A stretch of 64,000 nucleotides of DNA from Isoptericola cucumis (GCF_014635665.1 NZ_BMDG01000007.1:186001-250000), one strand, 5' to 3'. Numbered from the stretch's first letter, positions 33,510 through 42,802 are shown. Notes: generated from the sequence alone by a model not told the origin. A program made the numbers and translations.

Positions 33510-35704
33510 CGCCGGCCACGGCCGCCGCGGGGGACGGTCCGGTCGCGACGCACTGCCCGTACTGCGCCCTGCAGTGCGGCATGGACCTCACGCCGGCCCG
33601 GCCCGGCGTCGTCGATACCGACGCCGGCGGGCGGCCCCGGCTGCCGGTCACGGTGACGCCGCGGCAGTTCCCGACGAACGGCGGCGGCCTGTGCCAGAAG
33701 GGCTGGACCAGCGCGTCCGTGCTGCGCGCCGGCGACCGGCTGACGACGCCGCTGGTGCGGGGTGCCGACGGCGAGCTCGCGCCGGCGACGTGGGACGACG
33801 CGCTCGACCTCGTCGCCGGGCGCCTCGCGGCCCTCGCCGCCGAGCGCGGCCCCGAGGCGGTGGCGGTGTTCGGCGGCGGCGGGCTGACGAACGAGAAGGC
33901 GTACGCGCTGGGCAAGTTCGCCCGCACCGTGCTGCGCACGCCCCACATCGACTACAACGGGCGGTTCTGCATGTCGTCGGCCGCGGCGGCGGGGACCCGG
34001 GCGTTCGGCGTCGACCGCGGGCTGCCGTTCCCCGTGACCGACCTGGCGGGCGCGGACGTCATCCTCCTGCTCGGCTCGAACGTGGCGGAGACGATGCCGC
34101 CGTTCGCGGCGCACCTGGCCGGGGCGCGCGCGGCGGGCGGGCTCGTCGTCGTCGACCCCCGCCGGTCGGCGACGGCGCGGCTGGCGGGGGGCGCCGAGGG
34201 CGTGCACCTGCAGCCGGTGCCCGGTACGGACCTGGTGGTGCTGCTCGCGCTGCTGCACGTGCTGCTCGCGGAGGGGCTCGCGGACCGGGCCTACCTCGCC
34301 GCCCGGACGTCGGGGTCGGGCGACGTGGCGCGCTCGGTCGCCGCGTGGTGGCCGGAGCGGGCCGAGACCGTGTGCGGCGTCCCCGCCGAGGACCTGCGCC
34401 GGGTGGCGCGGCTGCTCGCGGCGGCGTCCCCCGCCCGAGGGGGCCGGGGCGCCTACGTGCTCACCGGGCGCGGCGTCGAGCAGTCCACCCAGGGCACCGC
34501 GACCGTGACGGCGGCGATCAACCTCGCCCTCGCGCTGGGCCTGCCCGGCCTGCCGGGTTCGGGGTTCGGCTGCCTCACCGGGCAGGGCAACGGGCAGGGC
34601 GGGCGCGAGCACGGGCAGAAGTGCGACCAGCTCCCGGGGTACCGCCGGATCGACGACCCCGCCGCCCGTGAGCACGTCGCCGGCGTGTGGGGTGTGGACC
34701 CGGGCTCCCTGCCGGGGCCCGGCAGGCCCGCCGTCGCGATGCTCGCGTCGCTCGGGACGGCGGGCGGGCCGCGGGCGCTGCTGGTGCACGGCTCCAACCT
34801 GGTCGTGTCGGCGCCCGACGCCGACCGGGTGCGCGAGCGCCTCGCCGCCCTCGACCTGCTGGTCGTGTGCGACGTCGTGCCGTCCGAGACCGCGCGGCTG
34901 GCCGACGTCGTGCTGCCCACCACCCAGTGGGCCGAGGAGGAGGGCACGATGACGAACCTCGAGGGGCGGGTGCTGCGGCGCCGCCGGGCGGTCGAGGCGC
35001 CGGGCGAGGCGCGGTCCGAGCTGTGGATCCTGGCCGAGCTGGCGCGCCGCCTGGGCGCCGGCCACGTCCCCGGGGACGCCTTCCCGACCGACCCGGCCGC
35101 CGTCTTCGACGAGCTCGCGCGGGCGTCCGCGGGCGGGCCCGCCGACTACTCGGGCCTGAGCCACGCCCGCCTCGACGCGCACGAGGCCGCCGGCGGACCC
35201 GGCCTGTACTGGCCCTGTCCCGCCGGGCCGCCCGGGGAGCACCCCGGGACGCCGCGGATGTTCCTCGACGGGTTCGCGACGCCCGACGGCCGGGCGCGGA
35301 TGGTCGTCGTCGACCACGCCGGCCCGGCCGACGACGTGCGCCCCGGCGCGCCGACGTACCTGGTCACGGGGCGGGTGCTGCAGCACTACCAGTCCGGCGC
35401 CCAGACCCACCGGGTGCCCGAGCTGGAGCGCCTCGTGCCCGAGCCGTACGTCGAGCTGCACCCGCTGCTCGGGACGCGGCTGGGCGTGCCCGACGGCGGC
35501 CGGGCCCGGCTCGCGTCCGCGCGCGGGGTCGTGGAGGCCACGGCCCGCTGGACCGACGCCGTCCGCCCGGACACCGTCTTCATGCCGTTCCACTGGGGCG
35601 GAGAAGGCAGCGTCAACCGGGTCACGTCGGACGCCGTGGACCCCGTCTCCGGGATGCCGGAGTTCAAGGTCTGCGCGGTGTCGGTGACCCCGGTGCCCGC
35701 ATGA
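33506..35704 (+). CDS. Assimilatory nitrate reductase catalytic subunit (molybdopterin oxidoreductase, NasA/NasC type)
   Basis: 732 residues from the ATG overlapping the transporter stop. The N-terminal [4Fe-4S] motif is HCPYCALQCGMDL...GGLCQKGW. Further molybdopterin family segments: YNGRFCMSSAAAAGTRAFG, VILLLGSNVAETMPPFAAHL, TGQGNGQGGREHGQKCDQLP, DVVLPTTQWAEEEGTMTNLE, and a C-terminal PTYLVTGRVLQHYQSGAQT domain. It reduces nitrate to nitrite in the cytoplasm and is clearly different from NarG. The next gene, a flavoprotein with a BFD-like domain, overlaps by ATGA and should be its electron donor. Confidence 0.92.
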   Translation: MTPATAAAGDGPVATHCPYCALQCGMDLTPARPGVVDTDAGGRPRLPVTVTPRQFPTNGGGLCQKGWTSASVLRAGDRLTTPLVRGADGELAPATWDDALDLVAGRLAALAAERGPEAVAVFGGGGLTNEKAYALGKFARTVLRTPHIDYNGRFCMSSAAAAGTRAFGVDRGLPFPVTDLAGADVILLLGSNVAETMPPFAAHLAGARAAGGLVVVDPRRSATARLAGGAEGVHLQPVPGTDLVVLLALLHVLLAEGLADRAYLAARTSGSGDVARSVAAWWPERAETVCGVPAEDLRRVARLLAAASPARGGRGAYVLTGRGVEQSTQGTATVTAAINLALALGLPGLPGSGFGCLTGQGNGQGGREHGQKCDQLPGYRRIDDPAAREHVAGVWGVDPGSLPGPGRPAVAMLASLGTAGGPRALLVHGSNLVVSAPDADRVRERLAALDLLVVCDVVPSETARLADVVLPTTQWAEEEGTMTNLEGRVLRRRRAVEAPGEARSELWILAELARRLGAGHVPGDAFPTDPAAVFDELARASAGGPADYSGLSHARLDAHEAAGGPGLYWPCPAGPPGEHPGTPRMFLDGFATPDGRARMVVVDHAGPADDVRPGAPTYLVTGRVLQHYQSGAQTHRVPELERLVPEPYVELHPLLGTRLGVPDGGRARLASARGVVEATARWTDAVRPDTVFMPFHWGGEGSVNRVTSDAVDPVSGMPEFKVCAVSVTPVPA

Positions 35705-37395
35705 GCGGGCCTGGGCTGCGCGTGCCGCGGCGCGTCGTCGTCGTCGGCAACGGCATGGTGGGCGCGCGCCTCGCCGACGAGCTGGCGCGTCGTGACGCGG
35801 ACGGCGTCCTCGACGTCACCGTGCTGGGCGCCGAGCCGTACGAGCCGTACAACCGGGTGCTGCTGTCCGACGTGGTGGCGGGGCGCACGGACGTCGCCGC
35901 GATCGGCATGCCCGTGGCCGACGGCGGGAACGCCCGCGTGCTGCGGGGCACCTGCGCGGTGGCGGTCGACCGTGACGCCCGGGTCGTGCTGACCGACGAC
36001 GGCGGACGCCACCCCTACGACCACCTCGTGCTCGCCACCGGCGCGAGCGCGCGCGTCCCCGCGGTCCCCGGCCTCGGCGGCGACCCGGGCGCGCTGCCCG
36101 CAGGGGTGCACGCGCTGCGCACGCTCGACGACGCCCGCGAGGTGGTCGCCGCGACCGTGAACGCGCCCCGCGCGGTGGTCGTCGGGGGCGGGGTGCTGGG
36201 CGTGGAGGTCGCGCTCGGGCTCGCCGCACGCGGGCTGGCGACGACGCTCGTGCACGGCGCCGCCGCGCCGATGGACCGGCAGCTCGACGACGAGGCGGGC
36301 GCGGTGCTGCGTGCCGGGCTGGAGGCGGCGGGCGTCGTCGTGCGCACCGGGGTGCGGCCCGGTGAGGTGCTGGTGGTCGGCGGGCGGGCGGTGGGGGTGC
36401 GGCTCACGGGCACGGTGCCCGCCGCGGCGCCCCGTGCGGACCCCCACGAGGTGCTCGGCGCGGGGCTGGTCGTGCTGGCCTGCGGCACCGTCCCCGAGAC
36501 GTCGCTCGCCCGGCGCGCGGGGCTCGCCGTCGACCGCGGGGTCGTCGTCGGGCCCGGGCTGGCGAGCGTCACCGACCCCCGCGTCTTCGCGGTCGGTGAC
36601 TGCGCGCAGCCGCCCGAGGGGTCGCGCGGGCTCGTCGCCGAGGGCTGGGACCAGGCACGACGGCTCGCCGAGCACCTGGTGTCCCTCGCGGCCGGGCGCC
36701 CCGGCCCCGCGGCCGGCGCCCCCGGCCGGCCCCGGGCGCACCTGCGGATGCCGGGGGAGGACGGGGGGCCGTCGATGGCGGTGCGGCTGGGCACGCTGCT
36801 GTCGTCCCGCGCGCCGGCGGCCCGCGGGGTCGGGGGCCGCGGCGTCGACACCCGGGGGACCGACGTCGTGAAGGTCAAGGCGGGCGCGCTGAGCGTCGTC
36901 GCGATGGGTCGGTGCGGGTCCCGCCGGACCCCGGTCGCGGGGGAGCGGGCCGTGCGGCTCGGCGACCCGGCCGCCGGCCGGTACGTCGAGGCGGTGGTGG
37001 CGGACGGCGTGCTGGTGGGCGCCACCTGCGTCGGCGACGCGCGCGTGGCCGCCGACCTCACCGCCGCCTACACCCGCCGCACGCCCGTGCCCGCCGACCC
37101 GGCGTTCCTGCTGCTCACGCCGGTGATGCCGGCCGCGGAGCCCGCGTCGTCACCGGAGCACATGCCGGACGACGCGACCGTCTGCCGCTGCAACGGCGTC
37201 ACGAAGCACGACATCGCGGCGTGCGTGACGGACGGGGGCGAGACCGTCGACGACGTCGCACGGGCCACCCGCGCCACCACCGGCTGCGGCAGCTGCACGG
37301 ACGCCGTGTGCGGGCTGGTGGAGTGGCTCGTGCGGGACGCGCCCGCCCGGGAGGTCCGTCCGGAGACGCCCGCGGTTCCCGGACGCCGCGGTTGA
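35701..37395 (+). CDS. NAD(P)/FAD-dependent electron-transfer subunit of assimilatory nitrate reductase, with C-terminal BFD-like [2Fe-2S] domain
   Basis: 564 residues. The N-terminal FAD domain opens RRVVVVGNGMVGARLADELA; the NAD domain is AVVVGGGVLGVEVALGLAARG; the FAD-closing segment is RVFAVGDCAQPPEG. The C-terminus carries a bacterioferritin-associated-ferredoxin-type cluster: DATVCRCNGVTKHDIAACV and TGCGSCTDAVCGLVEWL. The layout resembles the N-terminal half of NirB and the NasB-type subunit that passes NAD(P)H electrons to the catalytic subunit. It overlaps that gene by 4 bases, which supports the pairing. A hairpin follows at 37488. Confidence 0.85.
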   Translation: MSGPGLRVPRRVVVVGNGMVGARLADELARRDADGVLDVTVLGAEPYEPYNRVLLSDVVAGRTDVAAIGMPVADGGNARVLRGTCAVAVDRDARVVLTDDGGRHPYDHLVLATGASARVPAVPGLGGDPGALPAGVHALRTLDDAREVVAATVNAPRAVVVGGGVLGVEVALGLAARGLATTLVHGAAAPMDRQLDDEAGAVLRAGLEAAGVVVRTGVRPGEVLVVGGRAVGVRLTGTVPAAAPRADPHEVLGAGLVVLACGTVPETSLARRAGLAVDRGVVVGPGLASVTDPRVFAVGDCAQPPEGSRGLVAEGWDQARRLAEHLVSLAAGRPGPAAGAPGRPRAHLRMPGEDGGPSMAVRLGTLLSSRAPAARGVGGRGVDTRGTDVVKVKAGALSVVAMGRCGSRRTPVAGERAVRLGDPAAGRYVEAVVADGVLVGATCVGDARVAADLTAAYTRRTPVPADPAFLLLTPVMPAAEPASSPEHMPDDATVCRCNGVTKHDIAACVTDGGETVDDVARATRATTGCGSCTDAVCGLVEWLVRDAPAREVRPETPAVPGRRG

Positions 37396-37487
37396 CGGCC
37401 GCCGCGCCGGCGCGGGTGGGGGTCCCTTTTTCAGAGGTGTCGGGCCGGCGGCACTCGCGACGCATGAACGGTCATGGCTCCCCGGTG

Positions 37488-37520
37488 GCGGGATGTTCCC
37501 GGCGAGCGGGAACATCCCGC
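37488..37520. terminator. 14-bp perfect hairpin between convergent genes
   Basis: Arms 37488-37501 (GCGGGATGTTCCCG) and 37507-37520 pair perfectly around the 5-base loop GCGAG. It lies between the nitrate reductase flavoprotein (plus) and the methyltransferase (minus), and could terminate transcripts from both sides. Confidence 0.75.
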
Positions 37521-37560
37521 GTCGGCGGACTGGCGACAGCAGGGAGATCGACGGTCCCGC

Positions 37561-38331
37561 TCAGCCGTCAGGTGCGAAAACGACACCCCCTGGGCCGCGA
37601 GCTGCTCCGGACGGCGACGGCGTGCTCGACGGCACCGGGGGGCGCGTCCACTCGAGCGTGTAGCGGAAGAACAGCCGCTGCCGGAAGCGTGCGCCGGGCA
37701 GCACGCGCCGGGCCGTCGCGGCGACCTCGCCGTACGTCTCGCACGGGTCGCGCACCGGCATGGCCGGCCCGTCCTCGGCGTCGGTCTCGTCGTCCGGGCC
37801 GGGGACGGCGACGCGCGGGTGCTTCACCAGCCCGACCACGGGGTTGACGAACGACGAGACCAGGTCGACGGCGAGCTCCCGGGGCGAGCCGAGCCGGGCG
37901 AGCCCCACGACCAGCAGCCGTCCGCCCGGGGCCAGCACCCCGGCCGCGTGGCGCAGCGCGGCCTCGAGCTCCATGTGGTGCAGCGAGGCCACCATCGTCA
38001 CCACGTCGAACGAGCCGTCGGCGGGCAGGTCGAGGAAGCCGTCGTGGCGCACGGTGACGGCGGGGTCACCGGCGAACCGGGTGCGCGTGACCTCGGCCAT
38101 CGAGGCGTCGACGTCGAGCCCCACCACCTCGACGACCTCGCGGCGCAGGCGGTCCACGAGGGTGCCCGTGCCGCACCCGACGTCCAGGGCGCGCAGGCGC
38201 CGCCGCGGCAGGCGCCGCACGACCCAGCCGTGGAAGTGGTCGTTGTGGTTCCACGGGTGCCGGGCGTTGAGCCGGCCGAGGGCACGGCCGCCGGCGCGGA
38301 CCAGGGGATTCGTCGTCGTGCGCGGGTCCAT
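37561..38331 (-). CDS. Class I SAM-dependent methyltransferase
   Basis: 256 residues from the ATG at 38331. The SAM-binding motif I is RALDVGCGTGTLVDRLRREV, followed by VVGLDVDASMAEV (motif II-like acidic end) and GSFDVVTMVASLHHMELEAA, then LAPGGRLLVVGLAR. This is a Methyltransf_11/UbiE-like arrangement. The N-terminal HPWNHNDHFHGWVVRRLPRR is characteristic of an actinobacterial subgroup with unknown substrate. It is divergent from the P-loop kinase gene with 25 bases between starts, and sits between the two nitrate assimilation transcripts without an obvious tie to them. Confidence 0.87.
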   Translation of the reverse strand: MDPRTTTNPLVRAGGRALGRLNARHPWNHNDHFHGWVVRRLPRRRLRALDVGCGTGTLVDRLRREVVEVVGLDVDASMAEVTRTRFAGDPAVTVRHDGFLDLPADGSFDVVTMVASLHHMELEAALRHAAGVLAPGGRLLVVGLARLGSPRELAVDLVSSFVNPVVGLVKHPRVAVPGPDDETDAEDGPAMPVRDPCETYGEVAATARRVLPGARFRQRLFFRYTLEWTRPPVPSSTPSPSGAARGPGGVVFAPDG

Positions 38332-38356
38332 GGGCGCCGAGGGTAGCGTCACGTCC

Positions 38357-38830
38357 GTGACCAGCCGCCTCGTCCTGATGTGCGGCCCCGCGGGCGCCGG
38401 CAAGTCCACCCACACCCGTCGGTACGCCGACGCGGGGTACGCGGTGGCGTCCGTCGACGAGCTCGCGTGGGAGACGACGCACGCGGCCCGGCACCCGCTG
38501 CCGGAGGACGACGCGCGGCGGGTCGCGGCGGCGCTGCGGGCCTGGGTGGCCGACCTGCTGGCCCGCGGCCACGACGTGGTCGTGGACTCGTCGTTCTGGT
38601 CGCGGGCCTCGCGCGACGAGTACCGGGCCCTCGGCGCCGCCCACGGCGCGGACACGCTGGTGGTGTACGTCGACACGCCGCGCGACGTGGCCCTCGCCCG
38701 GGTCGCCGCGCGCACCGGCGCGCACGCCCACGACGTGCTGCTCGCCCCGGAGGTCGCGGCCGCCTTCCACGACGGCTTCCAGGTCCCCACGTCCGACGAG
38801 GGGCCGACGGTGGTGGTCCCCGGCGCCTGA
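38357..38830 (+). CDS. Small P-loop kinase/ATPase (zeta-toxin or chloramphenicol-phosphotransferase-like fold)
   Basis: 157 residues from a GTG. Walker A is LVLMCGPAGAGKSTHTRRYA near the N-terminus; a Walker B-like GHDVVVDSSFWSRASRDEYR and a lid-type VARVAARTGAHAH-like Arg-rich segment follow. This is the AAA_33 family of small kinases that phosphorylate nucleotides, sugars or RNA ends; the substrate is unknown. The gene is divergent from the methyltransferase and ends 110 bases before nirB. No antitoxin partner is adjacent, so a toxin role is unsupported. Confidence 0.8.
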   Translation: MTSRLVLMCGPAGAGKSTHTRRYADAGYAVASVDELAWETTHAARHPLPEDDARRVAAALRAWVADLLARGHDVVVDSSFWSRASRDEYRALGAAHGADTLVVYVDTPRDVALARVAARTGAHAHDVLLAPEVAAAFHDGFQVPTSDEGPTVVVPGA

Positions 38831-38858
38831 GCACCCGCGGCAGCTCCTCTCGCCTGAA

Positions 38859-38896
38859 GTGTTTCGGGCGTGAGGCAGATGTTCCCGGCAGGTAAC
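38859..38896. promoter_or_regulatory. Candidate GlnR-type box upstream of nirB
   Basis: On the minus strand the half-sites read GTTAC-n6-GGAAC-n6-CTCAC-n6-AACAC. The first pair fits the actinobacterial GlnR consensus GTnAC-n6-GAAAC well, the second pair poorly. It spans about -82 to -45 if transcription starts at the nirB ATG, an activator-like position. Confidence 0.5.
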
Positions 38897-38928
38897 CGGG
38901 GCCTGACGGCGGCGACACGGCGGCTTCG

Positions 38929-38934
38929 TAGCGT
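38929..38934 (+). promoter_or_regulatory. -10 box (TAGCGT) for leaderless nirB
   Basis: TAGCGT fits TAnnnT and lies 6 bases before the nirB ATG, with no ribosome-site sequence between; nirB is therefore probably translated from a leaderless mRNA. Confidence 0.5.
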
Positions 38935-38940
38935 CGGGCC

Positions 38941-41592
38941 ATGACGACAACGCAGGGCAGTGAGCAGCCCCCCGGCCCGCGGCCGGACGACCGGCGGCAC
39001 GTGGTCGTCGTCGGCGGCGGCATGGTGGCGCAGCGCTTCGTCGAGGCGCTGCGCTCCCGGGACGACGCCGGCGCCTGGCGCGTCAGCGTCTTCGCCGAGG
39101 AGCCCCGCACGCCGTACGACCGCGTCGGACTCACCCGGTACTTCGAGGTGCGCGACGCCGAGGAGCTCACCCTGGGCGACCCGGCGCTGTGGGACGACCC
39201 GCTGGTGGAGCTGCACCGCGACTGCGCGATCACCGCGATCGACCGGGGGGCCCGCACCGTCACCGACCGGCTCGGCCGCGTGCACCCCTACGACGAGCTC
39301 GTGCTGGCCACCGGGTCCAGCGCCGCCGTCCCGCCCATTCCCGGTCACGACCTGCCGGGCGTGTTCGTCTACCGCACCATCGACGACGTCGCCGCGCTGC
39401 GCGGCTGGGTCGAGGCGAAGCGGGAGACCGGGCGCGTCACCACGCGCGGCGGCGTCGTCGAGCGGCCGGTGCGCGGCGCCGTCGTCGGCGGCGGGCTGCT
39501 CGGCCTGGAGGCCGCGGGCGCCCTCAAGGCGCTCGGGGCGCAGGCCACGGTGATCGAGTTCGGCTCGCACCTCATGGGCGTGCAGATCGACCTCGGCGGC
39601 GGGCACGCGCTGAAGCGGCTCATCAACGACAAGGGCATCGCGGTGCGTGCCGAGACCGCGACCAAGGAGCTCCGCCCGCACCGGCGCACCGGCCACGTGG
39701 GCCGGATGGACTTCGCCGACGGCGGCCGGCTCGACGTCGACGTCGTCGTCCTGGCCACGGGCGTGCGCCCGCGCGACGAGCTCGCCCGCGCGGCGGGCCT
39801 GGAGGTCGGCGAGCGCGGCGGCACCGTCGTCGACCTCACCTGCCGCACCGCCGACCCGCACGTCTGGGCGATCGGCGAGGTCGCCTGCATCGAGGGCCGC
39901 TGCCTCGGCCTCGTGGCTCCCGGCAACACCATGGCGGAGGTGGTGGTCGACCGGCTGCTCGGCGGCGGGGCGACCTTCCCCGGTGCGGACACGGCGACCA
40001 GGCTCAAGCTGTCGGGCGTCGACGTCGCGAGCTTCGGCGACGCGCACGGGCGCACCTCCGGCGCCGTCGAGATCGTCTGGGCCGACCCCGTCGCAGGGGT
40101 GTACAAGAAGCTCGTCATGGCCGACGACGCGCGCACCCTGCTCGGCGGCGTCTTCGTCGGCGACGCCGCGCCCTACGCGTCCCTGCGCCCGATGCTCGGG
40201 GCCGAGCTCCCCGGCGACCCGTCGGCGTTCCTGCTGCCCGAGGGCGGGGGCGCGCCGGCGCTCGAGCTGCCCGACGACGCCACCGTCTGCTCGTGCAACA
40301 ACGTCTCGGCGGGCACGATCCGCGGCGCGGTCGACGAGCACGGGTGCACCGACGTCGCCGGGGTCAAGGCCTGCACCCGGGCCGGCACGACGTGCGGGGC
40401 GTGCCTGCCGCTGGTCACCAAGCTCACCCGGACCGAGCTGACCAAGGCGGGAGTCGAGGTCAGCAACGCCCTGTGCGAGCACTTCTCGCTCTCCCGTGCG
40501 CAGCTCTTCGACGCCGTGCGCGTGGCCGACCTGCACACGTTCAGCGAGATCATCGAGCGGTTCGGCACGGGGCGGGGCTGCGACGTCTGCAAGCCCGTCG
40601 TCGCGTCGATCCTCGCGAGCCTCGGCAACGGGCACATCCTCGCCGGCGAGCAGGCGGCGCTGCAGGACACCAACGACCACATGCTCGCCAACATGCAGAA
40701 GGACGGCACCTACTCCGTGGTGCCACGCATGCCGGGCGGCGAGGTGACGCCCGAGGGGCTGATCGTCGTCGGGCAGGTGGCGAAGGACTTCGGGCTCTAC
40801 ACGAAGATCACCGGCGGCCAGCGCATCGACATGTTTGGCGCCCGCGTCGAGCAGCTCCCGCAGATCTGGGAGCGGCTGGTGGCGGCGGGGTTCGAGTCCG
40901 GCCACGCGTACGGCAAGTCGCTGCGCACCGTGAAGTCGTGCGTCGGCTCCACCTGGTGCCGCTTCGGCGTGCAGGACTCCGTGGGCATGGCCGTGCGGCT
41001 CGAGCTGCGCTACCGGGGGCTGCGGTCGCCGCACAAGCTCAAGCTCGGGGTCTCGGGCTGCGCCCGCGAGTGCGCGGAGGCCCGCGGCAAGGACGTCGGG
41101 GTCATCGCCACGGACAAGGGGTGGAACGTCTACGTCGGCGGGAACGGCGGCCAGACGCCGCGGCACGCGCGGCTGCTGGCCGAGGACCTCGACGACGCGA
41201 CGCTCCTGCGCACCATCGACCGCTTCCTCATGTACTACGTCCGCACGGCCGACCGGCTACAGCGCACGGCCCCGTGGCTCGACGACGTCTCCGGCGGACT
41301 CGAGGGCGTGCGCGCCGTCGTCATGGACGACTCCCTCGGCATCGGCGCCGACCTGGACGCCGCGATGGCGGCCCACGTCGACGGGTACGAGGACGAGTGG
41401 AAGGCCGTCCTGTCCGACCCTGACAAGCTCGCCCGGTTCGGGTCGTTCGTCAACGCCCCCACGACGCCCGACCCCGCTCTCGCGTACGTCCCCGAGCGCG
41501 GCCAGAAGCGGCCCGCCACCCCCGACGAGGTGGCCGGGGGACTTGCCGACCCCGTTCTCGTGTCCGGCCCGATCCTGGAGGTGCGCGCATGA
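38941..41592 (+). CDS. nirB: Assimilatory nitrite reductase [NAD(P)H] large subunit
   Basis: 883 residues. Order of domains: FAD domain (HVVVVGGGMVAQRFVEALRS), NAD domain (GAVVGGGLLGLEAAGALKAL), a BFD-like [2Fe-2S] cluster (ATVCSCNNVSAG...CTRAGTTCGACLP) with a second CDVC pair, ferredoxin-like half domains, and the siroheme/[4Fe-4S] site (VKSCVGSTWCRFG and SGCARECAEARGKDVGVIAT). It reduces nitrite to ammonium with six electrons from NAD(P)H in the cytoplasm. It overlaps nirD by 4 bases. Siroheme is supplied by the methyltransferase gene two places downstream. Length is in the family range. Confidence 0.96.
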   Translation: MTTTQGSEQPPGPRPDDRRHVVVVGGGMVAQRFVEALRSRDDAGAWRVSVFAEEPRTPYDRVGLTRYFEVRDAEELTLGDPALWDDPLVELHRDCAITAIDRGARTVTDRLGRVHPYDELVLATGSSAAVPPIPGHDLPGVFVYRTIDDVAALRGWVEAKRETGRVTTRGGVVERPVRGAVVGGGLLGLEAAGALKALGAQATVIEFGSHLMGVQIDLGGGHALKRLINDKGIAVRAETATKELRPHRRTGHVGRMDFADGGRLDVDVVVLATGVRPRDELARAAGLEVGERGGTVVDLTCRTADPHVWAIGEVACIEGRCLGLVAPGNTMAEVVVDRLLGGGATFPGADTATRLKLSGVDVASFGDAHGRTSGAVEIVWADPVAGVYKKLVMADDARTLLGGVFVGDAAPYASLRPMLGAELPGDPSAFLLPEGGGAPALELPDDATVCSCNNVSAGTIRGAVDEHGCTDVAGVKACTRAGTTCGACLPLVTKLTRTELTKAGVEVSNALCEHFSLSRAQLFDAVRVADLHTFSEIIERFGTGRGCDVCKPVVASILASLGNGHILAGEQAALQDTNDHMLANMQKDGTYSVVPRMPGGEVTPEGLIVVGQVAKDFGLYTKITGGQRIDMFGARVEQLPQIWERLVAAGFESGHAYGKSLRTVKSCVGSTWCRFGVQDSVGMAVRLELRYRGLRSPHKLKLGVSGCARECAEARGKDVGVIATDKGWNVYVGGNGGQTPRHARLLAEDLDDATLLRTIDRFLMYYVRTADRLQRTAPWLDDVSGGLEGVRAVVMDDSLGIGADLDAAMAAHVDGYEDEWKAVLSDPDKLARFGSFVNAPTTPDPALAYVPERGQKRPATPDEVAGGLADPVLVSGPILEVRA

Positions 41593-41996
41593 CCACCCTC
41601 GCCCCGCTCCCCGCCGACCCGTCCGTCGACGGGCCCGGCTGGACCGCCGTCTGCCCGCTCGACGCCCTGGCACCGGAGCGCGGCGCCGCGGCCCTCGTCA
41701 CGGCGTCGGACGGCGAGGAGCTGCAGGTCGCGATCTTCCGGCTCGTCGACGGCACGGTGCACGCCGTCCAGCAGCTCGACCCGTACTCCGGCGCGAACGT
41801 CATGTCCCGCGGCATCGTCGGCACCCGCCGCGGCACCCCGACCGTCGCCGCACCCGTGTACAAGCAGGTGTTCGAGCTGGCCACCGGGCGCTGCCTCGAC
41901 GCCGCCGGGAAGGAGCCCCGCGACGGGCTCGCGGCGGACCTGGCCGCGTTCCCCGTGGTCGTGACGGGCGGCGTGGTCCACGTGGGGCTCGGATGA
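41589..41996 (+). CDS. nirD: Nitrite reductase small subunit NirD
   Basis: 135 residues, Rieske-fold. The segments WTAVCPLDALAPERGAAALV, VAIFRLVDGTVHAVQQLDPY, IVGTRRGTPTVAAPVYKQVF and FELATGRCLD match NirD, which keeps the Rieske fold but lacks the cluster-binding CxH pairs, as here. It is coupled by ATGA overlaps to nirB before and the SUMT gene after. Confidence 0.93.
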   Translation: MTTLAPLPADPSVDGPGWTAVCPLDALAPERGAAALVTASDGEELQVAIFRLVDGTVHAVQQLDPYSGANVMSRGIVGTRRGTPTVAAPVYKQVFELATGRCLDAAGKEPRDGLAADLAAFPVVVTGGVVHVGLG

Positions 41997-42802
41997 CCAC
42001 CGCTCCGCCCGGCCCGAGACGGCCCGGCCGGGTGACGCTCGTCGGCGCCGGACCGGGGGCCGCCGACCTGCTCACCTACCGCGCGTGGCGGGCGATCACC
42101 ACGGCGGACGTCGTCGTCACCGACCGGCTCGTCCCCACCGAGGTGCTCGACGACCTGGGCCCGGGCGTCGAGGTCGTCGACGTCGGCAAGACGCCCGGGC
42201 GGCACACGCTGCCGCAGCCGGAGATCGACGCGCTCCTCGTCGCCCGCGCGCTCGCGGGGCAGCACGTCGTGCGGCTCAAGGGCGGCGACCCGTTCGTCCT
42301 CGGCCGCGGCGGCGAGGAGGTCGCGGCGTGCCGCGCGGCGGGCGTGGCGGTGGAGGTCGTGCCGGGGGTCTCGTCGGCGCTCGCCGCTCCGGCGCTCGCC
42401 GGCATCCCCCTCACGCACCGCGGCACCACGACCGCCTTCCACGTCGTCACCGGCCACACCCGCGAGGGCGGCGCGGCCGGCCCCGTCCTCGACCCGGTCT
42501 CCGTCGCGTGCGTCACCTCCCGCGCGGCGACGCTCGTCGTGCTCATGGGGGTGGCGGCCCTGCCCGGCATCGTGGCCCGCCTGCTGGACGCCGGTGCCGC
42601 GCCCGGCACCCCCGTCGCTATCGTGGAGCGGGGTTCGCTGCCCGACCAGCGGGTCACGCGCACCGGGCTCGACCTCGCCGCCAAGCGTGCCGAGGAGGTC
42701 GGGGTCCGTGCGCCGGCCGTGGTCGTGATCGGCGACGTCGCCGACGAGGAGCTGCTGGAGGTCGCGCGTGACGCAGGAGCCGTGGGAGGGGCCGGTGGCT
42801 GA
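41993..42802 (+). CDS. cobA: Uroporphyrinogen-III C-methyltransferase (SUMT)
   Basis: 269 residues. Signatures: GRVTLVGAGPGAADLLTYRA, DVVVTDRLVPTEVL, VVRLKGGDPFVLGRGGEEV, VPGVSSALAAPALAGIPLTH and TLVVLMGVAALPGIV. It adds two methyl groups to uroporphyrinogen III to give precorrin-2, the precursor of siroheme for NirB. Dehydrogenase/chelatase domains (CysG N-terminus) are not fused here and must be elsewhere. The start overlaps nirD (ATGA); the end overlaps the next gene by 35 bases, an unusually long overlap. Confidence 0.93.
   Translation: MTTAPPGPRRPGRVTLVGAGPGAADLLTYRAWRAITTADVVVTDRLVPTEVLDDLGPGVEVVDVGKTPGRHTLPQPEIDALLVARALAGQHVVRLKGGDPFVLGRGGEEVAACRAAGVAVEVVPGVSSALAAPALAGIPLTHRGTTTAFHVVTGHTREGGAAGPVLDPVSVACVTSRAATLVVLMGVAALPGIVARLLDAGAAPGTPVAIVERGSLPDQRVTRTGLDLAAKRAEEVGVRAPAVVVIGDVADEELLEVARDAGAVGGAGG

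Noticed and set aside
38357-38830. Zeta-toxin of a toxin-antitoxin pair
   Set aside because: The P-loop kinase fold fits, but no small antitoxin gene is adjacent and the family includes many metabolic kinases.
37561-41166. 1201-codon minus-strand frame containing the methyltransferase at its end
   Set aside because: Only the last 256 codons (to 38331) have protein-like sequence; the rest is antisense to nirB and the kinase gene.
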